From contig NZ_JACHOO010000003.1 in NCBI RefSeq assembly GCF_014199915.1, positions 261,591 through 325,590 on the forward strand: a stretch of 64,000 nucleotides of DNA, read 5' to 3'. Positions within the stretch are counted from its first letter, which is position 1, and every line of letters begins with the position of its first letter. The notes below the pieces were generated by a model that saw only the letters and a list, made by a program, of their open reading frames with translations, was not told where the DNA came from and ran no database searches. The DNA comes from Prosthecomicrobium pneumaticum (GTDB taxonomy: Bacteria > Pseudomonadota > Alphaproteobacteria > Rhizobiales > Kaistiaceae). Below, one piece after another: positions 42,714 through 51,805 of the stretch. Position numbers and translations under genes: made by a program.

Positions 42714-43085
42714 ATGCCGAAGACGGTCCTGGTCGTGGAAGACAACGAGCTCAACATGAAGCTCTTCCACGATCTCCTCGAAGCGCACGGCTATGCCGTC
42801 ATCCAGTCCCGCCATGCGCTGGAGGCGATCGAACTGGTGCGCCGGCATCGTCCCGATCTCGTCCTGATGGACATCCAGCTGCCCGAGGTCTCCGGCCTCG
42901 AGGTGACGAAATGGATCAAGGAAGACGATTCGATCAAGTCGATCCCGGTGATCGCGGTGACCGCCTTCGCGATGAAGGGCGACGAGCAGCGCATCCGGGA
43001 GGGGGGCTGCGAAGCCTATCTGTCGAAGCCGATCTCCGTCGCGAAGTTCCTGGAGACGGTGAAGGCCTATCTCGGCGACGGGTGA
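42714..43085 (+). CDS. divK: Single-domain response regulator DivK
   Basis: 123 residues, receiver domain only. [27 protein letters not shown], phosphoacceptor D53 in [25 protein letters not shown], and K in [11 protein letters not shown]. DivK is phosphorylated by PleC/DivJ-type kinases and acts through DivL to restrain the CckA-ChpT-CtrA relay. In Caulobacter and many Hyphomicrobiales pleD follows directly; here it does not (see findings). Ribosome site GGACGGAGAAGC precedes the ATG. Confidence 0.97.
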   Translation: MPKTVLVVEDNELNMKLFHDLLEAHGYAVIQSRHALEAIELVRRHRPDLVLMDIQLPEVSGLEVTKWIKEDDSIKSIPVIAVTAFAMKGDEQRIREGGCEAYLSKPISVAKFLETVKAYLGDG

Positions 43086-43267
43086 GTCGCGAAGGAAGGG
43101 GCCGGGCGAGGTCGAGCCGCAACCTGTGATCGAAGCGATCGGGGATCGTCCCGTCGAGCCTGCATCTTCGGTCAAAAAATACATCAAATTTTGAAATAAT
43201 CTGCCGGCAGAGCCGCTCGATCCATTCCGCTGGCGAACGGTTCGTTCTATGGTGATGGCGATCGGAT

Positions 43268-43396
43268 GGCGCTTCGGAATCGACCGGAGCGCCACGGTGA
43301 CACCCCGTATGCCCAGGTCCGCCGCATCTCCTGGCATGTGGGGTCGGCTCGGCCCAGAACGGCGAGAGTGGCCTCCTCGTTGACCCGTTCTGGGCC
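43268..43396. ncRNA. Candidate structured RNA: three strong hairpins between divK and rpmG
   Basis: H1: GGCGCTTCGG (43268-43277) with CCGGAGCGCC (43284-43293), 10 pairs. H2: 43302-43317 with 43330-43344, 15 pairs with one bulged C. H3: GGCCCAGAACGG (43351-43362) with CCGTTCTGGGCC (43385-43396), 12 pairs, with inner CGAG/CTCG. They follow one another with short spacers in a 456-bp gap without a coding frame. It matches no RNA family I recall (SRP, 6S, tmRNA, RNase P considered). It could be a small RNA or a long structured 3' region of divK mRNA. The strand is undetermined. Confidence 0.5.
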
Positions 43397-43487
43397 GGCC
43401 ACCTTCATCGACATGTCTGCAGACGTTCCCGTGCGCGGGCCCCCCACAGGGGCGCCGTTCGCGGAAGGCCGAACCGAACGCCGGGCA

Positions 43488-43514
43488 AGAAAAAAGGCGC
43501 CGCGAACGGCGCCT
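43488..43514 (-). terminator. Rho-independent terminator of rpmG
   Basis: On the minus strand, AGGCGCC (43508-43514 complement) pairs with GGCGCCT (43495-43501 complement) around GTTCGC and runs into TTTTTTCTT. Starts 28 bases after the rpmG stop. Confidence 0.9.
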
Positions 43515-43541
43515 CGTCTCCGCCAGCCTCCGGGATGAGGC

Positions 43542-43709
43542 TTACTTGATCTTCGCCTCGCGGAACTCGACGTGCTTGCGCGCGACCGGGTCGTATTTCT
43601 TGACCGTCAGCTTCTCGGTCATGGTGCGCGAGTTCTTCTTCGTGACGTAGAAGAAGCCGGTGTCGGCCGAACTCACGAGCTTGATCTTGATGGTGGTGGC
43701 CTTGGCCAT
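43542..43709 (-). CDS. rpmG: 50S ribosomal protein L33
   Basis: 55 residues: [47 protein letters not shown], ending REAKIK. Zinc-free form: no cysteine in the protein. The initiator follows GGAAGGTTCTCCCC. A terminator lies just downstream. In relatives it sits downstream of pleD; here pleD is missing. Short enough to be skipped by length-filtered gene callers. Confidence 0.97.
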   Translation of the reverse strand: MAKATTIKIKLVSSADTGFFYVTKKNSRTMTEKLTVKKYDPVARKHVEFREAKIK

Positions 43710-43829
43710 GGGGAGAACCTTCCGGAAATAAAGGCGCGGCCCGGGTCGAGGACCAACGGCCGATTTGGCCGGGAACCTAGCCGAGCCCGCCGCAATGTCA
43801 AGGCTCGCGGCGGCTGGTCGCCCGGGTGT

Positions 43830-45005
43830 TCAGCCGTTCTGGGCGGCCCTGGTGGTCAGCCGGATGAAAACGAGCACGATATAGGCGAGGAAGAAGGCGC
43901 CGAGCGCCACCGCGAAGCCGTGCGGCCGCCAGACGTCCATCGCCGCGCCGATCACCGCGGGGCCGCCCAGCGCACCGGCGGAATAGCAGAACACGAAGGC
44001 GGCATTCGCGGTCGCGAGGTCGGCGCCCGAGAAGCGCGAGCCGAGATGGGCGAGGCCCACCGTATAGAGTGCACCGACCGAGCCGCCCCACAGGCCGAGC
44101 AGGATCATGAAGGGCCAGAAGCCGTGCGCCACCAGCGGCGTCACCGCGGAGCCGACGAGTCCGCAGACGGCGATGCCGAGGAGCAGCGCCCGCCGGTCGA
44201 TCCGGTCGGAGAGCAGGCCGATCGGCAATTGCATGACGATGTTGCCGATCGTCACCGCGATCGCGAACAGGATCACCGTGTCGCGGTCGAAGCCGACCGC
44301 CTGGCCATAGAGCGGCAGGAGGGCGAAGGCGCCGCTCTCGATCATGCCGAAGAGCAGCGCCGCGCCGGTGGCCACCGGCGCGAGGAAGAGGAAGCGGCCC
44401 ATGCCGCCCCGGGCATGGCCGGAGAGCCGCGGCGCGCCATTGCCGCCGGCGAGGATCGGGATCACCGCGAGGGCGAGCACGATCGCGCCGGCGCCGAAGG
44501 GCGGCAGGCCGTTGAGCCCGGTCAGTCGCAGGACCAGCGGTCCGCAGGCGAAGCCGAGCGACAGGAGTGTTGCATAGAGCCCCATGACGAGGCCCCGGCG
44601 GGCGGGCGGGGCGACCGTCGAAATCCAGAACTCCGACAGCACGAAGGTGACGGTGAGCGCCGCGCCGGCGAGGAAGCGGAGCGGGAACCACAGCCAGAAA
44701 TTCTCGGCGAGCCAGAACAGCGGCAGGGCCGCCGCCATCGTCGCGATCGACAAGGCGAGAAGCCGCGACGTGCCGATGAAGGCGGCGAGGCGCGGGACGA
44801 AGGGGGTGATCGCCATCGAGGCGAGGCCCCAGGCCGCGGTGTTGATGCCGATCCAGGTGTTCGAAATGCCGCGCGCCTCGAGCGTCAGACTGAGCAGCGG
44901 CATGGCGATCGAGAAACCGAGGCCGACGGCGGCGACCGAGGCGAGCGGCGCGACGAGGCTGCCGTTCCGGCAGGGCTCGGCCTCGATTTCGGCACTATGC
45001 GACAT
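43830..45005 (-). CDS. MFS transporter
   Basis: 391 residues, about 12 helices. FSIAMPLLSLTLEARGISNTWIGINTAAWGLASM in the first half; motif A-like GLLSDRIDRRALL after helix 8 (second half). Substrate unassigned; resembles the YcaD-type sugar/small-molecule MFS subset. The neighbouring rpmG-MFS order is one I recall from Hyphomicrobiales. Start at ATG 45005 (MSHSAEIEAEP) with GAGG 6 bases before; a GTG two codons upstream is less likely. Confidence 0.9.
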   Translation of the reverse strand: MSHSAEIEAEPCRNGSLVAPLASVAAVGLGFSIAMPLLSLTLEARGISNTWIGINTAAWGLASMAITPFVPRLAAFIGTSRLLALSIATMAAALPLFWLAENFWLWFPLRFLAGAALTVTFVLSEFWISTVAPPARRGLVMGLYATLLSLGFACGPLVLRLTGLNGLPPFGAGAIVLALAVIPILAGGNGAPRLSGHARGGMGRFLFLAPVATGAALLFGMIESGAFALLPLYGQAVGFDRDTVILFAIAVTIGNIVMQLPIGLLSDRIDRRALLLGIAVCGLVGSAVTPLVAHGFWPFMILLGLWGGSVGALYTVGLAHLGSRFSGADLATANAAFVFCYSAGALGGPAVIGAAMDVWRPHGFAVALGAFFLAYIVLVFIRLTTRAAQNG

Positions 45006-45101
45006 CGGCACCTCGGGCAGGGGAATGGCTCGGGCGAGGAGAAAAGACTCGGCGGCTCGTCATCTACAGGGCGGAAGGGTGGCTCGCCACCCCCGGAGCC
45101 G

Positions 45102-45539
45102 TCAGGCCGACCGGCTCGGCTCGGGATCGTTCGGATCCCCCTCGGGATCGAAGCCGTGCATGCGCAGCGCCCATTGCAGGCCGACGACGGCGCCCTTCAC
45201 CGGCCGCAGCAGGCCGAGAGTGAGAACGAGGGTGAGCGGCAGCCAGATCGCGAGATGGGTGGCGTTCGAGAGCTGCCAGTGGGTGGCGACCACGAGGATC
45301 AGCGGAACGACGATATGGCCGACGATGAAGATCGTGAAATAGGGCGGCGCGTCGTCCGCCCGCTGGTGCGACAGATCCTCACCACAGGCGTCGCAGCGGT
45401 CGACCACCTTCAGATAGCCGTCGAAGAGCGCCCCCGTGCCGCAATGCGGACAGCGGCAGAGAAAGCCCTTGGTCAAGGCCGGCATCAGCGGGCGCTTCGG
45501 CGGCGCGGCGGCGTCGGTCCGCCCGGTCCAGTCGCTCAT
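45102..45539 (-). CDS. DUF983 family membrane protein
   Basis: 145 residues. A zinc-ribbon-like pair, FLCRCPHCGTGALFDGYL and CDACGEDLSHQRADDAPP, then two helices (YFTIFIVGHIVVPLILVVATHW and IWLPLTLVLTLGLLRPVKGAVVGLQWALRMHGF). DUF983 proteins are small inner-membrane proteins of unknown role, often near cox or rnr genes. Here rnr lies upstream on the same strand with the HPP gene between on the other. Start ATG 45539 follows GGAGGGGACG. Confidence 0.9.
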   Translation of the reverse strand: MSDWTGRTDAAAPPKRPLMPALTKGFLCRCPHCGTGALFDGYLKVVDRCDACGEDLSHQRADDAPPYFTIFIVGHIVVPLILVVATHWQLSNATHLAIWLPLTLVLTLGLLRPVKGAVVGLQWALRMHGFDPEGDPNDPEPSRSA

Positions 45540-45728
45540 CGTCCCCTCCAGCATGCCCTCCCATATCTGTGCCGGCGCGGCGGGCGCAAGCCGTTGCGGC
45601 GGCTGGCCGCGCCCTTCTGGAAGCGCTTTCCGCAAAACGGCCTCCGATTGGAACGGATGCATTTGCCATCCGACCGCGCCGATGGCTATGCAGACGGCCG
45701 ATCCACTGTCCCTGGCGAGCGTTGCCCC

Positions 45729-46232
45729 ATGCGTCGTCACATCCGGCCCTTTCTCGCCCGGCACGAGCCGCGCGGCCGGCTCATCCTCCATCTCAAGTCC
45801 GGTTCGGGGGCGATGCTCGGCATGGGCCTCGTCGGGGCACTCTCCTCCCTCGTCCATCTGCCGCTCCTGATCGCACCCTTCGGGGCGACCGCTGTGCTCC
45901 TGTTCGGCCAGCCGGCGAGCCCGCTCGCCCAGCCGATCAACGTGTTCGGCGGCTATCTGCTCGCCGCGGCGATCGGGGTCGTCGCGGTTCTCGCCTTTCC
46001 CGGCTCGCTCGTCGCCACCGCGATCGCGGTCGGCCTCGTCATCGCGCTGATGCTGGCGCTGCGCGTGACCCATCCGCCGGCGGGCGCCATCCCGATCGTC
46101 GCCGCAGCGGCCCCGGCGGCACCCGCCGCGCTGTTCGCGGTCGTGCTGATCGGCAGCGCGAGCCTGATCGCCTTCGCCGTGCTCCACCACCGCCTGCCGC
46201 CGCGCCACGACTATCCGCGGCGGCTTTCTTGA
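45729..46232 (+). CDS. HPP family membrane protein
   Basis: 167 residues with four hydrophobic segments and the HPP motif: VTHPPAGAIPIVAA near 118-131; also LIAPFGATAVLLFGQPASPLAQPINVFGGYLLAAAIG. HPP proteins in cyanobacteria have been tied to nitrite transport; elsewhere the role is unknown. Start at ATG 45729 (MRRHIRPFLARHEP). It lies on the opposite strand between the rnr and DUF983 genes. No strong ribosome site is visible, so expression strength is doubtful. Confidence 0.85.
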   Translation: MRRHIRPFLARHEPRGRLILHLKSGSGAMLGMGLVGALSSLVHLPLLIAPFGATAVLLFGQPASPLAQPINVFGGYLLAAAIGVVAVLAFPGSLVATAIAVGLVIALMLALRVTHPPAGAIPIVAAAAPAAPAALFAVVLIGSASLIAFAVLHHRLPPRHDYPRRLS

Positions 46233-46250
46233 CGCGGCCCGCCTGAGCGG

Positions 46251-48614
46251 TCAGCGGCCGCGGCGTGGCCCCGCGCGCCGCGACGGCCCGCCGGTCCGGC
46301 TGCGGCCGGGTGCCGTGCGGACCTTTCGCTCGCCCTTCGGCAGGCGCCGGCCTTCGGTCAGCATCTCGAAACGCAGTGCGCCGGCGATCGGCGCCACTTC
46401 GACGAGCCGCACCTCGACCGCGTCGCCGAGCTGGTGCATCTCGCCCGTCCGCTCGCCGATCACCGCGTGGCGGGCCTCGTCATAGACGTAATAGTCCTGC
46501 CCGAGCGAGCCGATCGGCACGAATCCGTCGGCGCCCGTTTCGGCGAGCTTCACGAACAGCCCGGCCTTGGTCACGCCGGCGATCCGGCCGGCGAAGCTCG
46601 CGCCGATCCTGTCGGCGAGCCAGTGCGCCACCAGCCGGTCTACCGTCTCGCGCTCGGCCGCCATCGCCCGCCGCTCGGCGCCGGAGATCTCGGTCGCGAT
46701 GTCGGCGAGCCGCTCTTCGATGCCCTCGGGGAGCCCGCCCTCGCCGAGATCGAGCGAGCGGACGAGCGCCCGGTGCACGATCAGATCGGCATAGCGGCGG
46801 ATCGGCGAGGTGAAATGTGCGTAGCGCCGCAGGTTGAGGCCGAAATGGCCGATGTTCTGCGGGTCGTAGACGGCCTGGCTCTGCGAGCGCAGCACCACCT
46901 CGTTGACGAGCGTCTCGTGTTCCGTTCCCTTCACCCGGGCGAGGATGTGGTTGAACTGGCCCGGCCGCAGATTGCCGCTCTTCGGCAGCGAGAGCTCAAG
47001 CGAGGCGAGGAATTCGCGCAGCGCCTCGATCTTGGCGAGCGAGGGTGCATCGTGGACGCGATAGACGAGCGGCGTCTTGCGCCGTTCGAGCGTCTCCGCG
47101 GCGGCGACGTTCGCCTGGATCATGAACTCTTCGATCAGCCGGTGGGCATCGAGCCGCTCCGGTACCACGATCCGGTCGATCGCACCGGACGGCGCGACGA
47201 TCACCTTGCGCTCGGGAATGTCGAGGTCGAGCGGCTGGCGTTTGTCACGGCCCCGTTTCAGCGCCTCATAGGCCCGCCAGAGCGGCCGCAGCACCGGCTC
47301 GAGGAGCGGACCGGTCTTGTCGTCCGTCCGGCCGTCGATCGCCGCCTGCGCCTGCGCATAGGAGAGCTTCGCCGCCGAGCGCATCATCACGCGGTGGAAG
47401 ACATGGAAGGTCTTCTTCCCCTCCGCCGTGAAGCGCATCCTGACCGCGATCGCCGGCCGGTCCTCCCCCTCGCGCAGCGAGCAGAGATCGTTCGAGATCC
47501 GTTCGGGAAGCATCGGCACGACGCGGTCCGGGAAATAGACGGAATTGCCGCGCTTCAGCGCTTCCCTGTCCATCGCCGAGCCCGGCCGGACATACCAGGA
47601 GACATCGGCGATCGCGACCGTGACGAGGAAGCCGCCCGGGTTCTCGGGATCAGGATCGGGCTCGGCATGGACGGCGTCGTCGTGATCCTTCGCGTCGGCC
47701 GGGTCGATGGTGACGAGGGGGAGGGTCCGCCAGTCCTCGCGGGCCGTGAGCGGAGCGGTCTTCGCCGCCTCCGCCTCGGCGAGCACCGGAGCCGGGAAGA
47801 TGTGCGGGATGCCATGGACGTGAAGGGCGATCAGGCTCACCGCCTTCTCGCTCGTCATCGCGCCGACCACCTCGAGGACGCGGGCGCGTGCCCGCCCGGA
47901 CCGGCCGAACCGCTTCACCTCGACCTCGACGAGATCGCCGTCCTTCGCGGCGCCGAGATCCTCCTCGTCGACGTCGATCTCGTTCTGCTTGCGATCGACC
48001 GGCTCGATACGGCCGCCCTGCGGCGTTCTGCGCAGCACGCCGATGATCGCCGCCGGCCGCCGCTCGATCAGTTTGATGACCTTCGCCGTATAGGCGAAGT
48101 CGGTCTCCTCGCCGTCAGCCGGCGCCAGCCGGGCGAGCACGCGGTCGCCCAGGCCGGGCGCCGGGGCGATCGGCTGGCCGCGCTGCGGCACGAGCAGGAT
48201 GCGCGGCGGCCGGCCCTCGGCGTCCCATTCGTGCGGCTCGGCGACGAAATCGCCGTCCGCATCGCGCTCGACGATCGTCAAGACGCTGACGGTCGGCAGC
48301 GCGCCGGCGCGGCTGAGGGTCTTGCGGCGCCGCTCGACGACGCCGTCTTCCGCCATGTCCTTCAGGAGCTGCTTCAGGCCGATCCGCGCGGCGCCGGCGA
48401 TGCCGAAGGCGCGGGCGATCTCGCGCTTGCCCGCCTTGCCGGGATGGCCGGCGATGAAGGCGAGGATTTCTTCCCGCGAGGGCAGGCCGTCGCCGCTCCG
48501 CTTGGCGGGTGACGCGGGGGGCGCGGCCATGGTCTTGGCCCGGCGCGGCCGTTTCGCCGCCGGGGCCTTCGCCTCGCCGTCCTCACCGTCCGCGTCGCCG
48601 CCCTTCCTCGCCAC
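46251..48614 (-). CDS. rnr: Ribonuclease R
   Basis: 787 residues from GTG 48614. N-terminal helix-turn-helix and basic region, cold-shock domains, then the RNB nuclease core with DPADAKDHDDAVHAE near 310-325 (catalytic Asp cluster), FTSPIRRYADLIVHRALVR, and a C-terminal S1 domain (AGVTKAGLFVKLAETGADGFVP) plus a basic tail ending RRAGPRRGR. A 3'-5' exonuclease able to digest structured RNA, active in rRNA and mRNA turnover. GGAG precedes GTG by 8 bases. It lies 59 bp downstream of topA, probably in one transcript. Confidence 0.95.
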   Translation of the reverse strand: MARKGGDADGEDGEAKAPAAKRPRRAKTMAAPPASPAKRSGDGLPSREEILAFIAGHPGKAGKREIARAFGIAGAARIGLKQLLKDMAEDGVVERRRKTLSRAGALPTVSVLTIVERDADGDFVAEPHEWDAEGRPPRILLVPQRGQPIAPAPGLGDRVLARLAPADGEETDFAYTAKVIKLIERRPAAIIGVLRRTPQGGRIEPVDRKQNEIDVDEEDLGAAKDGDLVEVEVKRFGRSGRARARVLEVVGAMTSEKAVSLIALHVHGIPHIFPAPVLAEAEAAKTAPLTAREDWRTLPLVTIDPADAKDHDDAVHAEPDPDPENPGGFLVTVAIADVSWYVRPGSAMDREALKRGNSVYFPDRVVPMLPERISNDLCSLREGEDRPAIAVRMRFTAEGKKTFHVFHRVMMRSAAKLSYAQAQAAIDGRTDDKTGPLLEPVLRPLWRAYEALKRGRDKRQPLDLDIPERKVIVAPSGAIDRIVVPERLDAHRLIEEFMIQANVAAAETLERRKTPLVYRVHDAPSLAKIEALREFLASLELSLPKSGNLRPGQFNHILARVKGTEHETLVNEVVLRSQSQAVYDPQNIGHFGLNLRRYAHFTSPIRRYADLIVHRALVRSLDLGEGGLPEGIEERLADIATEISGAERRAMAAERETVDRLVAHWLADRIGASFAGRIAGVTKAGLFVKLAETGADGFVPIGSLGQDYYVYDEARHAVIGERTGEMHQLGDAVEVRLVEVAPIAGALRFEMLTEGRRLPKGERKVRTAPGRSRTGGPSRRAGPRRGR

Positions 48615-48673
48615 CTGTCTCCACTCCGTGCCGGACGGCAATGTCCGATGGGAGCACGCCGTTCCGGCGGGTG

Positions 48674-51349
48674 CTACTCCCCGGCCGCGCGCTTCGCCTT
48701 GGCGGCCGGCTTCTTCTTCGCCGGTGCCGCCTTCTTCTCGGTCGGGCCCTTGTCGGCCGCCGTCTTCTTCGCCGCGGTCTTCGCGCCGGTGCTGCGGCCG
48801 CGAGCCGGCTTCGCCGGGGCACGGCCCGCCCGTTCGGCGAGGAGCGCCACCGCGACCTCCATCGTCATCGCCTCGGGCTCCGTGCCCTTCGGCAGGGTCG
48901 CATTGACCTTGTCGTGGTTGACATAGGGGCCGTAGCGGCCGGCCCGCACCGTCACCGGGCCGCCGAGCGTCGGATGCTCGCCGAGCGTCTTCAGCGCCTC
49001 GGCACCGGGCCGGGCGGCGCGACCCCCCTTAGCCTTCTTCTCGGCGAGCACGCTGACCGCCCGATTGAGCCCGACCGTGAACACTTCCTCGACCGAATCG
49101 AGATTGGCGAAGGTGCCGTCATGGACGACGAACGGCCCGTAGCGGCCGATGCCGGCCTCGATCGGCTTGCCGGTCTCGGGATGGTTGCCGACGGTCCGCG
49201 GCAGCGACAGCAGGGCGAGCGCCCGTTCGAGATCGAGGCTCGCCGCGTCCCAGCCCTTCGGCAGGCCGGAACGCTTCGGCTTCTCCTTACCCTCGGCCTC
49301 GCCGAGCTGGACATAGGGGCCGAACCGGCCGGAGCGGAGCGTCACCTCGAGCCCGCTCGTCGGATCGGTGCCGAGCAGGCGCGTGCCGTCGGCCGACAGC
49401 CCCGCCTCGCCGTCGCGCGCCGCCGCCTCCTCGCCGGAGCTGCCGAGCTGGCGGGTGAAGCGGCATTCCGGATAGTTCGAACAGCCGATGAACGCGCCGT
49501 ACTTGCCGAGCTTCAGCGACAGCTTGCCGGTGCCGCAGACCGGGCAGGTGCGCGGGTCGGCCCCGTCGGCACGCGGCGGGAAGACGTGCGGCCCGAGCAA
49601 CTCGTTGAGCGCGTCGAGCACCTCGGCGACGCGCAGTTCCTTCGTCTGGTCGACATCGTGCGAGAACTGGCGCCAGAACTCGCGCAGCACGTCTTTCCAG
49701 GAGATCTCGCCGTTCGAGATCCGGTCGAGCTGCTCTTCGAGGCCCGCCGTGAAGTCGAACTCGACATAGCGCGAGAAGAAGCTCTCGAGGAAGGCGGTGA
49801 CGAGCCGGCCCTTGTCCTCCGGCATCAGCCGCTTCTTTTCGAGCCGGACATATTCACGGTCGCGCAGCACGCCGAGCGTCGCGGCGTAGGTTGACGGCCG
49901 GCCGATGCCGAGCTCTTCCATCCGCTTGACGAGCGTCGCCTCGGTGTAGCGGGGCGGCGGCTCGGTGAAGTGCTGCGTCGCCTTCAGCTCGCGCTTCTCG
50001 AGCGTCTCGCCGACGAGGATCTTCGGCAGCCGGCCCTCGTCCTCGTCGCCTTCGTCGTCCTTGTCCTCGTTATAGAGGGCGAGGAAGCCGTCGAAGGTGA
50101 GGACCTGGCCGTTGGCACGCAACTCGAGCCGGCGGTCGCCCGCTTCGACGAGCACGTCGACGACGGTCCGCTCGAGCTCGGCCGATTCCATCTGGCTGGC
50201 GATCGTCCGCTTCCAGATCAGCTCGTAGAGCCGCGCCTGCTCGGCGTCGAGGAAGCGCGAAACGTCCTTCGGGTGGCGGCGCGGATCGGTCGGGCGGATC
50301 GCCTCGTGCGCTTCCTGTGCGTTCTTCGCCTTCACCTGATAGCGGCGCGGCGCGCCGGGCAGGTGGCGGCGCGAGAAATCGCTTGCGATCACGTCGCGCA
50401 CCGCGGCGACCGCTTCGGGCGCCATGTCGACGCCGTCGGTTCGCATATAGGTGATGAGGCCGACCGTCTCGCCGCCGAGCTCGACGCCCTCATAGAGGCG
50501 CTGGGCGATCTGCATGGTGCGGTTCGGCGCAAGGCCGAGCTTGCGGCTCGCTTCCTGCTGCAGCGTCGAGGTGGTGAAGGGCGCGAAGGGATGGCGCTTC
50601 GCGGGCTTCGATTCGACCGCTCCGACGGTATAGCGGCCGGCGTCGAGCGCGGCGCGGAAGGCCTGCGCCTCCTCCGCGGTGCCGACATCGAGCCGGCCGA
50701 TCTTCTTGCCGTCGGCGCCGACCAGCCGGGCCTCGAAAGTGTCGCCGCGCGGCGTCGCGAGGGTCGCGACGAGCGACCAGTATTCGCGGGCCCGGAAGGT
50801 CTCGATCTCGTTCTCGCGGTCGCAGACGAGGCGCAGCGCCACCGATTGCACCCGCCCCGCCGAACGGGCGCCGGGGAGCTTCCGCCACAAGACCGGCGAG
50901 AGCGTGAAGCCGACGAGATAGTCGAGCGCGCGGCGGGCGAGATAGGCGTCGACCAGATCCCCGTCGATCGGCCGCGGGTTCTTCATCGCGTCGAGCACGG
51001 CCTGCTTGGTGATCGCGTTGAAGACGACGCGCTCGACCGGTTTGGCGATCCGCTTCTCGCGCAGCACTTCGAGCACGTGCCAGGAGATCGCCTCGCCCTC
51101 GCGGTCGGGGTCGGTGGCGAGGATCAGGCGGTCGGCCTTGCGTGCCGCGGCGGCGATGTCCGACAGGCGCTTCTGCGCCTTGCCGTCGACCGCCCAGTCC
51201 ATCGCGAAATCCTCATCCGGACGCACCGAGCCGTCCTTCGACGGGAGGTCGCGGACATGGCCGTAGGAGGCGAGGACCTGATAGTCCGAACCGAGATATT
51301 TGTTGATGGTTTTCGCCTTGGCCGGCGATTCCACAATGACGAGATGCAT
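48674..51349 (-). CDS. topA: DNA topoisomerase I
   Basis: 891 residues. Toprim domain MHLVIVESPAKAKTI to ATDPDREGEAISW (metal acidic DxD near 80-83); catalytic Tyr301 in LITYMRTDG; a C-terminal zinc ribbon (CPVCGTGKLSLKLGKYGAFIGCSNYPEC); repeats of the GRYGPYV-type in topoisomerase C-terminal modules; Lys/Ala-rich tail. Relaxes negative supercoils. Start MHLVIVE is family-standard. dprA lies upstream on the same strand (with a short plus-strand gene between), an order conserved in this group. Confidence 0.97.
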   Translation of the reverse strand: MHLVIVESPAKAKTINKYLGSDYQVLASYGHVRDLPSKDGSVRPDEDFAMDWAVDGKAQKRLSDIAAAARKADRLILATDPDREGEAISWHVLEVLREKRIAKPVERVVFNAITKQAVLDAMKNPRPIDGDLVDAYLARRALDYLVGFTLSPVLWRKLPGARSAGRVQSVALRLVCDRENEIETFRAREYWSLVATLATPRGDTFEARLVGADGKKIGRLDVGTAEEAQAFRAALDAGRYTVGAVESKPAKRHPFAPFTTSTLQQEASRKLGLAPNRTMQIAQRLYEGVELGGETVGLITYMRTDGVDMAPEAVAAVRDVIASDFSRRHLPGAPRRYQVKAKNAQEAHEAIRPTDPRRHPKDVSRFLDAEQARLYELIWKRTIASQMESAELERTVVDVLVEAGDRRLELRANGQVLTFDGFLALYNEDKDDEGDEDEGRLPKILVGETLEKRELKATQHFTEPPPRYTEATLVKRMEELGIGRPSTYAATLGVLRDREYVRLEKKRLMPEDKGRLVTAFLESFFSRYVEFDFTAGLEEQLDRISNGEISWKDVLREFWRQFSHDVDQTKELRVAEVLDALNELLGPHVFPPRADGADPRTCPVCGTGKLSLKLGKYGAFIGCSNYPECRFTRQLGSSGEEAAARDGEAGLSADGTRLLGTDPTSGLEVTLRSGRFGPYVQLGEAEGKEKPKRSGLPKGWDAASLDLERALALLSLPRTVGNHPETGKPIEAGIGRYGPFVVHDGTFANLDSVEEVFTVGLNRAVSVLAEKKAKGGRAARPGAEALKTLGEHPTLGGPVTVRAGRYGPYVNHDKVNATLPKGTEPEAMTMEVAVALLAERAGRAPAKPARGRSTGAKTAAKKTAADKGPTEKKAAPAKKKPAAKAKRAAGE

Positions 51350-51588
51350 GTGCGGCTTGAACTCTCGGCGGCGCCGACGGCGCGCCGGTGAAAGAGGAAA
51401 GAGGGGCGCTCCCTGGCATCGCCCGGCACCCCTCGACGGGCGCGACAATCCCGGAAAGCGGGGAGGCTGTCAATCAAGGCTCCGCGCGCATTGCGCGCTA
51501 TGCAACCTGAAGGTGTTGTATCGCGTAACGACAATCAGATATAGTTCTGCCTCGACGCTGCGATCCTCGGTTGCAGGGGCAGGGGACG

Positions 51589-51768
51589 ATGAACATATCG
51601 GACGGCGACGGCGACGATCGGCATGCCATTGCGGCCTATATCGCGAGCCTGTCGGCCGAATTGAAGATGATGGCGAGCCGCGCGGGTCTGGGCATGCTCG
51701 CCTATCTGCTCGCCATGGCCGAGCAGGAAGCCCGCCAGCCGGGCGACGGGCCGCACGGGCGCCGCTGA
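51589..51768 (+). CDS. 59-residue conserved hypothetical protein
   Basis: MNISDGDGDDRHAIAAYIASLSAELKMMASRAG, then LGMLAYLLAMAEQEARQ and a short charged tail. Two helices, soluble, no helix of membrane length. I recall similar small proteins (ITELSAELAAMARRADLDVLAYILDMARLEA type) near topA/dprA in alphaproteobacteria, unassigned. Strong ribosome site AGGGG 6 bases before ATG supports translation. It is inserted head-to-tail between dprA and topA on the opposite strand. Confidence 0.65.
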   Translation: MNISDGDGDDRHAIAAYIASLSAELKMMASRAGLGMLAYLLAMAEQEARQPGDGPHGRR

Positions 51769-51805
51769 GCCGCGGTCCGCCTGCCGCGTCGGCAGTGCCG
51801 GCCGG

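Noticed and set aside
43268..43396. Known RNA (SRP RNA, 6S RNA, tmRNA, RNase P) in the divK-rpmG gap
   Set aside because: No SRP GGAAG-type core, no long single rod with central bubble, no RNase P conserved cores; left as an unassigned structured candidate.
43572..46232. An 886-residue plus-strand frame suggesting a large protein fused to the HPP domain
   Set aside because: All but the last 167 residues are low-complexity antisense of the MFS, DUF983 and rpmG genes; only the HPP part from 45729 is supported.
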